The notes beneath the pieces were generated by a model. The model worked only from the letters and a program-made list of their open reading frames with translations, was not told the origin of the DNA and searched no databases. The position numbers were made by a program, and so were the translations under genes. DNA of 64,000 nucleotides from Phragmites australis. Taxonomy: Eukaryota; Streptophyta; Magnoliopsida; Poales; Poaceae. This document shows positions 48,211-58,962 of the stretch, piece after piece (within the stretch, counting starts at the first letter, position 1; the number at the start of each line of letters is the position of its first letter). The stretch spans positions 33,572,501-33,636,500 of the forward strand of contig NC_084923.1 in assembly GCF_958298935.1 (NCBI RefSeq), written 5' to 3'.

Positions 48211-48895
48211 GTGTTTAGTTTGTTGAATGAAGTTGAATGAGATGGGATGGTACTGGATAGGATGGTACAAGTAGGTTGTTTAGTTAGATACAGAGGATGG
48301 TACGAAAATGCGTTTGGTTAGTTGTATGAAATGGGATGACTTGGCATAAGATTTTGTTTGGTTGGCTGAATATGTTGATTCTAGATAGGCTGTATAGGAT
48401 GATAAAAATACATATAAATGGAGCATTAAAAATGAACTCACTTTTTTACCATATAACCTAGAGCTAGGAATAATTTTACAAATTAGTCCATCACATAAAA
48501 AGATTATTAGTGAATTTTTCTAGATTTTTGAAAATTTATTTGAGTCCGTAACAATGGTTAGAAGTTATAAAAGTAGCTTTTTTTTGACAAATTTTAGTTT
48601 CAATTCTACACAGTCTTTTTGTGTGAATCCAATTAAAATAGGTTGCACACGGATTATAAAACACGTACAAAAGTTCTATGATTTTTGAGCAACAGAAGAC
48701 CACTGTTTTGAACAAAGGAAAAATTTCGAGTAATGTTCATACATGATTACTATTTACACCGGGACGATTGGTCCTGGACAGCGTCGTTCGACCAAATTTA
48801 CTGAATGAACCGATACATCATCTCGTGGGAATAATCCAGGCATATGTATCAGTTCATCCAGGATGAAATAGTGCCATTCAATGAACCAAACACAA
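48211..48895. mobile_element. MITE-like element with GTGTTTAGTT-type ends
   Basis: Left end GTAGTGTTTAGTTTGTTGAA and right end whose reverse complement is CTTGTGTTTGGTTCATTGAA form an imperfect inverted pair. Internal GATGGGATGG/GGATGGTAC words recur. No coding. The target duplication could not be fixed, so the superfamily is open. Confidence 0.5.
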
Positions 48896-49248
48896 GGATC
48901 GGCTGATATCCTGGATAAGGCCATCATGGACGAGATCGTCCAAGCATCCAAACACACAGTAAGTGACGATGGATAGTATAAAACTATCGTATTTGGATAC
49001 CCTAAGCTTTCTTATATTCTCAGGGCATATCTCTATCACTGGGAAGAGAATCCCTGAACGCATGAAAACTGTCTGCAAATACCTAGGATATCTTGTAAAT
49101 AGGAAAGTTTATCTCTAAAAATAAGAAGGAATAACTCCAAAGGCCATATGACGCCTCTATATATATGGAGCTAGTGGACCTTGCGAAGGACAAGTCCATA
49201 CAAGGCTATTGAAGCTATTCAAATTTACAGGAGCTCTGGACCCTTAAG
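48896..49248. other. No gene seen; host flank of a hAT-type element
   Basis: AT-rich DNA with a TATATATATGG word near 49160. It may belong to an old LTR together with 49734-49964, but this is unproven. Confidence 0.4.
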
Positions 49249-49725
49249 TAAAGATGGCAACATGTAGAGATTACCCGCGTGCCCGCGTGTAAGAAACCCA
49301 ATGGGTGCGAGTTTGGGTTTCAATGTTTGTCCACGGGTACAGGTACAGATTTGATCTAAACCCGATGGACACAAGTTCACAAGCGAGAAAAAGGCATACA
49401 CGTGCCTGTGAACCTATAAACTTGCTCCAATCACCTTACATGTGGACCCAAATCATCACTAGGTATATAAACTAATAGTTTAGGTATATAAATCCATCCC
49501 AATTACCCGTAAATCCGTATTGTGGGCGGACATACGGGCGCGCCCGCGGGTATGGGTACACCGTGTAAGAAATCCGATGGGTACAAGATACCCGTGGGTG
49601 GCGGATGCGGGTATCATTTTTTACCCGTGACGTGTAACGGGTACGTGTGCGAGTTTGAGTATAAGCTCGCGGGTACGAGTCTGGGCAGACCCTACCCACG
49701 GGTATTTTATATGTTGCCATCTTTA
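49249..49725. mobile_element. hAT-type non-autonomous element
   Basis: Perfect 15-bp inverted ends TAAAGATGGCAACAT / ATGTTGCCATCTTTA. The flanking 8-mers CCCTTAAG (49241-49248) and CTCTTGAG (49726-49733) agree at 6 of 8 positions. The interior has many ACCCGCGGGTA-type words. It shares TAAAGATGGC ends with the element at 19801-20337. Confidence 0.7.
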
Positions 49726-49973
49726 CTCTTGAGTCTTATGTACTCTAAATCTGTATTAGTAACTCTCCCCGACTACATATAAGGGAGTCTTTTGATTAGA
49801 TTAAGATCTATTTAAGTTAGCTAAAAACTTTATTGTAAATAATATTAGAAATCAATACAAGACTAACAATGTGTGATTTATCTATAGAAGCATCTCTGCT
49901 CTTTCTAAAATTTATGAGATCGGCGATTCACCAAATCTCGTTGGAGAAAGAACGGAGGCCCATAATTAGATGG

Positions 49974-50421
49974 ACTCGTATCCTCTGACATTGCTGAGCA
50001 ATGTCACCATGTGACATTCCTTCCATCCAAACCAACAAAATCTGAATCATTGGCTATAGATTATTAAGCCCCAACAGCTGCCAACGAAAACTTCTTTTTC
50101 GACGCCTGGTGGTGGGAAAGCTTCTTTTTTGGCGCCAAATCACCCATCCGATCATCTCGAATTCTCGACGCCACGCCCACGTAGTCAATCATCTCGCTGC
50201 CGTGCTGCCTTCGCCGATTGTCTCGACGACACGCTCACATCTCGACGCCGCCGCGCTCACGCCACCGATCATCTCGTCACCACGCTCACATCGTCGAGGA
50301 TCGTCTCACAACCTCACAACTCTCAGGCTCACTTCAAAGAAAATCAGATTGAAAGCTATTGGCTTGTCCTGTTCTAATAGAGGATGAGAGTACTTCGAGA
50401 AATTCACTTCTCCAACAAACT
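49974..50421 (+). repeat. Left terminal inverted repeat of the MULE
   Basis: Matches the reverse complement of 53191-53886 in blocks: the outer 130 bp, the CAACGAAAACTTCTTTT block near 50087, a GC-rich array of CTCGACGCC/CGCTCACGCC words (50155-50300), and TCCTGTTCTAATAGAGGATG (50367-50386). The arm includes the leader and the first transposase codons. Confidence 0.85.
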
Positions 50422-53035
50422 CTTGTGCCGATCACTGCTTCTAGTAGGTAAGCAAAGTGCAAAACAATTTTGTTCTGATTAATGTATGACTGTACAGTCC
50501 ATCTCTTTCTTTCTCTCTCTCAAACAATATTTTAGCCATATTCTCATGTGCAAATCTCTCTCTGACAGTAACCTCTTGATTTGTATATATTGTAGTGCAA
50601 ACACCATTTCTAGTTGGATACCCCGAATTGGTATGACATTTAGCAATACGGATGAGGCTCGGGAATTTTGGAACTACTATGGGGGTCAAATTGGTTTTGG
50701 CATTAGAAAAAGATTTGAGAATACTAGTAAAGTTGATGGAAAGATTTCGTCTTCTAGATTTGTTTGTACAAAGGAAGGTTTTCAAAAGATAAAAGAGATA
50801 ATTTGACCAAGAAATCACGAGCTGTGACAAGGACTGGATGCAAAGTCCGCATGGGAATCATATTGAATCGAGAACTCGGAAAATATGAGGTAGATGATTT
50901 GGTACTTGAACATAACCATGTTCTACAAACACCAGAGACCTGTCACTTGATGCCATCACAAAGGAGAATATCATAAGTGCAAGCATTTGAAATTGAAATG
51001 GCAGATGCATCTGGAATTCAGCCTATAATTGCTCATGAGTTTGCTAGTCGACATGTTGGAGGAGCTGCTAATCTTGGATACAGTTGCCGGGACCACAACT
51101 GTGCACTAAACGTCAAAAGGAGATGAAGTATGGTGAAGCCGGAAGCTTGTTGAATTACTTTCACAATAAGGTTGTCGAGAATCCTTCATTTCAATATGCT
51201 TTGCAGCTAGACAGTGAAGAACAAATAACAAATATTTTTTGGGTTGATGCAAAAATGTTGATTGATTATGCTCACTTTGGTGATGTTGTCACTTTTGACA
51301 CCACATTTGGAACTAATCAGGACATTCGTCCATTCGGTGTGTTTGTTGGCTTCAACCACTTCAGAGAAACCGTGATTTTTGGGGTTGCTCTGATGTATGA
51401 TGAGTCAGTTGACTCCTTCAAGTGGCTATTTGAAACTTTTCTTTCAACTCATAATCAAAAGAAGCCAAGAACTATTTACACTGATCAAGATGTTGCAATG
51501 GGAAAGGCTATTACAGATGTGTTACCAGAAACATGGCATGGATTATGCACTTGGCATATAATGCAGAATGCAATTAAGCATTTGAACTGTCACATGGTTG
51601 AAGGTTCAAATGTTCTTGGTGATTTTAGTGCTTGCATGTATGAATACGAGGACATAGTAAAATTTGAAGATGTATTTTCCAAGATGAGAGCTAAGGTACA
51701 TAAGCAAACTTGGCTTGATAGTATCTATAAGGTAAAGGAAAAGTGGGCTGAATGTTACATGAAGGATGTGTACACGTTATGTATGAGAAGTACCCAATTA
51801 AGCGAGAGTCTAAATAGTGACATGAAGGAGTACTTAAACTCGGAACTGAACATTCTTCGCTTCTTTAGTCATTTTGAGAGGGCTGTCCAAGCAAAAAGAG
51901 ATAAAGAGATCACTTTAGAGTACGATTCAAGGGAAAAGTTGCCGCGCATTCAGATGAGAACTCCAATGCTACTGCAAGCAAGCAACATTTACACGCCGCA
52001 GATATTTGAAGCCTTTCAAAGTGAATATGAAAGATTTATGGCAGCCTATACAAGACCATCATCTGAAGGCAATGCATACATTGTTGGAATTGGAGTTCTT
52101 GATGAAGAATCTACACTCGAGGAGGAGCATGTGGTTGTTTTTTATTCTTCCGAGCGCAAAGTTGTATGCACATGCAAACTGTTTGAGAGGACTGGACTAT
52201 TGTGCAGTCATGCCTTGAAAGTTCTTGATTTGATGAATATTAAGCAGTTACCTGAACACTACATTATGAAGCGATGGACAACTATTCATGATGCATTTGG
52301 GAGAAATGTTTTAGTAGATCCAAAGGTAGATGTGACACGTCGCTATAAGTATTTGGCACACAAATTTATCAGATTGGCTTCTCGAGCAGTTGACTTTAAG
52401 AATGTTTTTTATTGGTGGACAATGTACTTGATAGCCTTTGTAGTCAAGTTGAGCGAAAAATCAAGCTGTCTGCTGAAGGAAATGCCAATCAATCCAAGAT
52501 TGAAGCAACAACTAAAGCACCTAATAGAATGGCACATGTTATTGCTGGCCTCAAGAAAAGAGAGACAAAAAAGGGTGGATCAAAGCGAAAGAAAAATTGG
52601 GTTGATAAGCTTCGAAAAGGGAGAAAACAAGGATCATCTCAAGTCGAGTCCCAAGAACCATCCGATGTGGTATGCGAACTAGTATATCAACAAGTTTATT
52701 TATCACTTGATTAGTGTTAAAAATCCTTATAAACGACATCAATTAACAGGGTGCAATGGTGACTAGAGTAGCACAGCCTCAAACAATAGTTGAGAAATGC
52801 TTTAGAACTGACCAAGATCAGATCGAAGGTTCTGAATTCATTGGAAGTTACACTCAACTACTGATGGTATGGTTCACAACTATTCAATATTGGTATTAAT
52901 TTATATGACATTTTTCTAACGTTTTGTTGACTTACAAAGTTGTTTGTTACATAATAGGGTCACTCTGGTGGTCACAAATTGAACTCTGAAGGTTTATTTG
53001 GCACTGCTTGGACTATGGATGATTATACAGTCTGA
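50375..53035 (+). pseudogene. FAR1-type MULE transposase, disabled
   Basis: Cuts and pastes the element; same family as the host factors FAR1/FHY3. Reconstructed order: exon 1 ending at 50452 (before GTAAGC), an intron to TTGTAG at 50592, then a FAR1 DNA-binding domain (IPRIGMTFSNTDEAREFW, later CTKEGF and TRTGCKVRMGI, EHNHVL). The MULE transposase core is in the 51084-52682 open frame: DTTFGTNQD (Asp near residue 72), IYTDQD (near 134) and STQLSESLN (Glu near 241). The SWIM zinc finger is CTC..x9..C.H at residues 362-376. Short 3-prime exons follow (52750-52866, 52958-53035). Lesions: a one-base deletion in the A-run near 50784, stop TAA at 50974, frame changes near 51097 and 52405. The start codon is not resolved. 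Confidence 0.85.
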
Positions 53036-53190
53036 TGATCTGATGATCTGCTGACCGCAACTTGGCAGCTGATTTGGGTATCATTTTACTTAGGCAAGAG
53101 TGATAGACATTACCAGTCAACACACTTCATTTGTTGGTTGTAATGATAGTTTTGGAGATTTTTTATTTCTTGACCAAAAAGTCTGCAAGT

Positions 53191-53886
53191 AGTTTGTTGA
53201 AGTGAATTTCTCATAGCGCCCTCATCCTCCATTAAAACAGGACAAGCTAATAGTTTCTAATATTATTTTCTTTAAACTAAGCATGAGCGCTATGATGCTG
53301 CGAGACGATCCTCAGCGGCGTGAGCGTGGCGTCGAGACAATCAGCGGCGTGAGCGCATCCGCGCAGCGGCTAGATGATTTGTGGCGTGAGCATGGCGTCA
53401 AGATGTGAGCTTGTGATGCTGCGAGAAAAGAATCGTGGAGCCAGAAAAGAAGTTTTCGTTGGCAGCTGTTGGGGCCTAAGGGGCCGTTTGGTAGAGCTCT
53501 AATTCTATGGTGGGAGTGATTCTATGGTGGAAGTAGGGTGAAAGTGATTCTATGGTGGAAGTGGTTCTATTTGTAAAATCGTTTGGTATGCTAGTGGTGG
53601 AAGTGATTCCTGAGAAAATATTGTGTTCAAATCGAGAAGAATCAGTCGGGAATCAGGTGGAAGCTAGTTTTTTAGCTCCCACCTCGCTATACAAAATGGG
53701 AAGTGATTCCCGCACGAAATCACTCCCCGACCAGCCCGTTTGATAACGCTGAGAGCGATTCCAACATAAAATCAGCTCTAAAACTCTACCAAACGAGACC
53801 TAATAATCTATAGCTAATGATTCAGATTTTGTTGGCTTAGTAGGAATGCCACACGGTGACATACAATGTCAGAGGATACGAGACCA
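53191..53886 (-). repeat. Right terminal inverted repeat of the MULE, interrupted by a MITE
   Basis: Contains the complements of all left-arm blocks: GAAGTGAATTTCTC near 53199, the GGCGTGAGCGTGGCGTCGAG array (53317-53410), AAAAGAAGTTTTCGTTGG near 53445, and the outer segment 53801-53886. The Tourist MITE at 53480-53800 splits it. Confidence 0.85.
53480..53800. mobile_element. Tourist-like MITE inside the MULE right arm
   Basis: Ends GGGGCCGTTTGGTAGAGCTC and the complement of ...ACTCTACCAAACGAGACC, with TAA on both sides (53477-53479 and 53801-53803). It contains three copies of GATTCTATGGTGG(A/G)AG-type words. The left MULE arm lacks it. Confidence 0.88.
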
Positions 53887-54040
53887 ATTAGATGGTGCCT
53901 TGTTGTATCGTCGTCCAGTTAAACGGAGCCCGGCCTCATTGGTCCCTCGACAGATTCAGCCACGGCTAATCCCTTCCGCACGTCGCCGCCACCAATTCCG
54001 TACGCGCTGGTGCGCCCTCACGCTCACCGCCGGCCTCTTA

Positions 54041-54358
54041 GAGCATCTCTAACCTACCCCTTATCTGACCCTTTTTATTTGAGAAGCCCTTAAATCTCCT
54101 CCCTCATCTCCTATATCTAAGGGCTCCTCATCTAATCCCTCATTTAGAAGAGAGGGGAGGGAGAGAGAGGGAGAGAAGGGAGAGAGAGGAGAGAGAGTTA
54201 CTAGATATTAATAAAATAGAGGTGATTCGAATAGAATATAGGAGGTCAAATATAAGAGATCGGTTGAAACGCGTTGAGAAATAGGGGATGAAATCTGGAT
54301 AAGAAGTCTCTAAATAAGAGAAATAAGGGGTAATATGAGTAGTCGGTTAAAGATGCTC
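54041..54358. mobile_element. MITE with GAGCATCTCTAACC ends, upstream of the PPR gene
   Basis: Inverted ends GAGCATCTCTAACC and GGTTAAAGATGCTC are flanked by TTA (54038-54040 and 54359-54361). It contains a GA-rich run (54152-54197) and CCCCTTAT..AATAAGGGG inner inverted repeats. The TTA duplication suggests PIF/Harbinger. Its right edge is 241 bp from the PPR start codon. Confidence 0.8.
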
Positions 54359-54599
54359 TTAGTTGTTTGTCATCCCGTGCTTCCATTGTTGAGGTGAGGA
54401 AAGAAATCCCCGCCCCCCTTCTCGCCGTGGTACCCCAATCCCACCCCACCCCTCGGATTCCAGCGCGTACGCACCTTCAGAGCTCGGAGGACGGAGTCGT
54501 GGACCGTGCGCAGCGACCCTGCCCTTGCCGTCGACGGCGGTGAGGACCGCCTCGCTGGAGGCAGACGCGCCCGTGCCCTCTTGCCCCCTCCCCGTTGGT

Positions 54600-57500
54600 A
54601 TGTCGTCGTCGTCGTCGTCCTCGTCGCTGGCGTACTCCTTGTACCGCCGCCGGATCGTCGAATGCAAAGCGGCGGCCTACCCCTTACGGCTCCCCTCCTG
54701 CGTGAGACCGGCTGCGCGCCCTAGGATCGGCGCCGGCGTGCCAGCCGCCGCCACCTCAGGTGAAAGACTCCGCAAGAAACGCAATTGATCCCATTCTTAG
54801 CAATTAGGAGTGTGTCTCTTCCTTCCTTTGCAGAGTTAAGCGGTGGTAAGAATTAGGGGATTCAGATTTGCTTTAGTATGGTAGCTGGTTTTTGTAGTGC
54901 AAAATGCAAATTCTTGGCTGATTCAAGTTATCGCGAGTTCATGCGCCCTCCAATTACTAGCAGCTTGCAAATTGTGCATTGAGGCGTGAAGGCGTGGTAT
55001 CTACACGTAGAGCTCATTTCTTTGTGCAAATTTTAAGTTTGCAGCATGCTTGTGGTTACGGCTCGCACACATGTTAGTTAATTTTTTCATTCTATTTTTT
55101 TTTATCGATTTGTAGCTCTATTTGCAAAACATTTTGCATTTCGTGAACATTTTGTGTCATTAGGTATTGTACTACTTGACTCTCAGAACTACGGTTATTC
55201 CCCACTTTCTTTCTCTGTCTGGTGCCTGTTCAAGTGCAAATTATCTCCATATTTGACTTAAGAAATGATTTTCCAATTTCTCAACAGTTGACGTGGTTCG
55301 CGCAACATTTCTAGGCATGTGGTTGTGATGAGTGTTTACTAGTAGATAACTTGTGAGGAAATTTCTGTGTTGTTATGCTGTCCAACATGTGAATATGACG
55401 TAGTAAAGTGTGAAAAAAGATTTGTTGTTGCTAAGAAGCCTTCTGTTTGATACAAATTCATGTTTCTAATGTTACTGGCAATGAGCATGTGTATGCATTT
55501 ATACTTACTTTTATCATATTTGTGATATGAGACAGCAGTCCTAGGAATTGAGGTAGCATTTCCGTCCATAAAGTCAAGCCCCTACAGCTTTCCTGTGTGC
55601 TGTTGCTTCTTTTTGGGTGGCATCAACTCCCTGTTTCATTGATTTGGTTTTTCCTTTCAGCCCGAGGAGGTGATAGTAGCATCATCAATGCCCTAACTAT
55701 GCAGCGGTGGGAGACCTTGAATAACATGGCATACAAAGTTGGGAGGCTTGAAACATCCGATGGAAAGCAGGCCTTGAAGATACTGAGTTCTCTTGTGCAA
55801 CGATCAGGTTTGGCCCGAATTACTCATATTTACTGTATGGCTGTTCCGATCCTCATCCAAGCTCAAATGCATGCGCAAGCAATGTCAGTGCTGAGGCATC
55901 TTGCCATGACAGGCTTCTCCTGCAGTGCTATTTTTAGCTCTCTCTTGCGGACTATTTCACGCTTTGATTCCACCAATTGTATGGTTTTTGACCTCCTTGT
56001 CAAAGCATATGTCAAGGAAAGAAAAGTTGCAGATGCAGTTATGGCAATTTTCTTTATGGATGACTGTGGATTTAAGGCTTCAGCTGTTGCTTGCAATACC
56101 ATCCTTAATACTCTTCTGGAGGACGGGAAATCAAAACCTGTTTGGTTGTTCATGAGAGAAAGTCTGGCCCGTAAATTCCCTCTGGACATTATCACTTGCA
56201 ATATTCTTCTCAATTTCCTGTGCACTCAGGGTAAATTTAGAGAGGCTGAATATATGCTTCAAAAGATGAAGAGTTGTCGCTTACCTAATTCTGTTACTTA
56301 TAATACTATACTACATTGGTATGTTAAGAAGGGAAGGTTTAAGGCTGCCCTGCGTGTTCTAGAAGATATGGAGAGGAATAGTATAGAGGCAGATGTGTAT
56401 ACGTATAACATCATGATAGATAAATTATGTAAAATAAAGAGGAGTACACGTGCTTTCCTTTTGCTCAAAAGAATGAGGGAAGATAAATTGACACCTGATG
56501 AATGTACTTACAATACTTTGATCAATGGATTTTTTGGTGAAGGGAAGATAAACTTTGCTATCTATGTCTTCAACCATATGTTGACACAAAGTTTGGTACC
56601 AAGCATAGCTACTTACACTACAATGATTGATGGGTACTGCCGAAATGGTAGAATTGATGAAGCCCTAATAATTCTTTCCGAAATGCAAAGTACTGGTGTC
56701 AGACCAAGTGAACTAACTTATAGTGCTTTGTTGAATGGCTACTGCAAAGTTTCCATGCTGGGACCTGCTCTAGATCTTATGGAAGGTTTAAAATCAAGAG
56801 GCATAACCATCAATAAGACAATGTATACTATTCTCATTGATGGTTTTTGTCAAGTAGGTGAGATTTCCAAGGCCAAACAAATTTTAAAGAGTATGCTTGG
56901 GAATGGAATTGATCCAGATGTTATCACCTATTCAGCATTGATCAATGGTATGTGCAAGATGGGTAAGACGCATGAAACAAAAGAGATTTTGTCAAGGATG
57001 CAGAAAAGTGGAGTTTTACCTAATGATGTGCTATATACAACTCTAGTTTGCTATTACTGTAAGGCTGGGTATGTCAAGGAAGCACTAAAGCATTTTGTGG
57101 ACATTTATCGAAGGGGGCTAGTTGCCAATTCAGTCATCCATAATGCATTATTATGTGCTTTTTATAGAGAAGGAATGATTGCAGAGGCTGAGCACTTCAA
57201 ACAATACATGTCCAGGATGAAGATATCGTTTGGTGCTGCCTCCTTTAACTGCATGATAGATAGTTACTGCCACAGAGGTAATGTAATTGAGGCATTTTCA
57301 GTTTATGATAACATGGTTAGATATGGTCATTCTCCAAATGTTTGCACATATCAGAATTTGCTTAGAGGATTATGTCAAGGAGGCCACTTGGTACAAGCGA
57401 AGCAGTTTATGGTCCGCCTTGTTGACACACCTTCTGCTATTGATGAAAAAACTTTCAATGCACTGCTTCTTGGGATTTGCAAATATGGAACCATGGATGA

Positions 57501-58962
57501 AGCTTTGGATTTATGTGAGGAAATGGTCAAAAACAACTTTTTACCTGATATTCATACTTACACCATTCTTCTCAGTGGTTTTTGCAGGAGAGGTAAGATT
57601 TTGCCTGCAGTCCACATGTTGCAGATGATGTTGGAGAAAGGACTGGTCCCTGATACTGTTGCATATACCTGTTTGCTGAATGGGTTGATAGATGAAGGCC
57701 AGGTGAAGGTTGCTTCTTATCTGTTCCAGGAGATCATATGCAAGGAAGGCTTGTATGCAGATTGTATTGCCTATAATTCATTGATGAGAGGATACGTCAA
57801 GGGAGGAAAGATAAATACTTTAGAAAGGGTGATGTCTGATATGCATGAGAGTGAGGTTTATCCAAACTCTGCTAGCTATAACATACTTATGCATGGGTAT
57901 GTCAAGAAGGGACATTTTTCAAGGTCTTTTTATCTGTACAAAGATATGGTGAGGAAAGGGGTCAGACCAAACAATGTGACGTATCGCTTGCTCATACTTG
58001 GACTTTCCAAGTGTGGGATGATTGACATTGCAGTTAAGTTCTTGGAGAAGATGGTCTTAGAAGGCATTTATCCTGATAAGTTAGCTTTTGATATACTGAT
58101 AACAACTTTCAGTGAGAAATCTAAGATGCATAATGCTCTACAACTTTTCAATTGTATGAAGTGGTTACGTATGTTACCTAGCAGTAAAACATATAGTGCC
58201 ATGATAAATGGATTAATCAGAAAAAATTGCTTGGATGAGAGTCATGAAGTTTTATGTGAGATGTTACAATGCGGGCTTCAACCAAAGCATACACACTATA
58301 TTGCATTGATCAATGCAAAATGTAGGGTTGGTGAGATTGATAGAGCATTCAGGCTAAAAGAAGAAATGAAAGCTCTTGGTGTTCTGCCTGCTGAAGTTGC
58401 TGACAGCTCAATTATTAGAGGACTATGTAGATGTGGAAAACTTGAAGAGGCAGTCATAGTTTTTAGCAGTATGATGCGTGCAGGAATGGTGCCAACTGTT
58501 GCTACTTTCACTACTCTAATGCACGGTCTTTGTAAAGAATTCAAGATTGCTGATGCTTTGCACTTGAAAAGGCTGATGGAGTTATGTAGATTGAAGGTTG
58601 ATGTTGTCACTTATAATGTTCTAATTACCGGTTTTTGTAACAACAAATGCATTTCTGATGCACTAGATCTTTATGGAGAGATGAAATCGAAGGGACTTTG
58701 GCCAAATATTACAACATACATCACACTCATTGGAGCTGTGTATGCAACACAGAGAGTGCAGATTGGAGAGAAACTACTGGAGGATATAGAAGAAAGGGGC
58801 CTTATTCCGTCATCTAAGCATCCTGAAAATCTTGAAAGGCGGATGGAAAATACAATTAGGAGGTTAAACATGATAAGAAATTGTAGACAGGGACCTTTTA
58901 AGAACGAGGTCGAGGTATTGCCAGAAGATCATGTATCCATGGATAAAGTTGCCAATGATTGA
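54600..58962 (+). CDS. P-type pentatricopeptide repeat protein, probable At5g55840 orthologue
   Basis: Binds organellar RNA; P-type PPR proteins usually stabilise, process or help translate one transcript. Exon 1 (54600-54759) starts ATGTCGTCG and ends CCTCAG before GTGAAAG; exon 2 (55661-58962) follows TTTTTCCTTTCAG. The phases match (G + CC gives Ala54), so the product is 1153 aa. Residues 1-55 are Ser/Arg/Ala-rich with one acidic residue, an organellar presequence (mitochondrial favoured). Residues 160-1104 form 27 contiguous PPR motifs (25 of 35 aa, one 34, one 36), for example VVTYNVLITGFCNNKC. A 49-residue charged tail follows with no E, DYW or SMR domain. The length and repeat order fit At5g55840 (about 1136 aa). 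The GTG-led reading from 55597 is intron. The open frame is intact. Confidence 0.93.
54760..55660 (+). other. Intron of the PPR gene
   Basis: Donor GTGAAA at 54760 and acceptor CTTTCAG ending at 55660, 901 bp, T-rich, no repeats recognised. It separates the targeting peptide from the repeat domain. Confidence 0.8.

Larger units (their letters stand above)
49974..53886 (+). mobile_element. Mutator-like element (FAR1/Jittery-type MULE), boundary-complete
   Basis: Perfect 9-bp target duplication ATTAGATGG at 49965-49973 and 53887-53895. Terminal inverted repeats start ACTCGTATCCTCTGACATTG and end with the complement ...CAATGTCAGAGGATACGAGACCA. They extend about 450 bp on the left (to about 50421) and, with a 321-bp MITE removed, about 375 bp on the right (from about 53191). 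Between the arms lies a FAR1-type transposase gene. Nine-base duplication, long TIRs and this transposase identify a MULE. The transposase is disabled by several mutations. Confidence 0.9.

Noticed and set aside
55597..55660. Start of the PPR protein at a GTG codon with a hydrophobic leader
   Set aside because: The segment ends in a strong splice acceptor (TTTTTCCTTTCAG), and an upstream ATG exon joins in phase, so these codons are intron.
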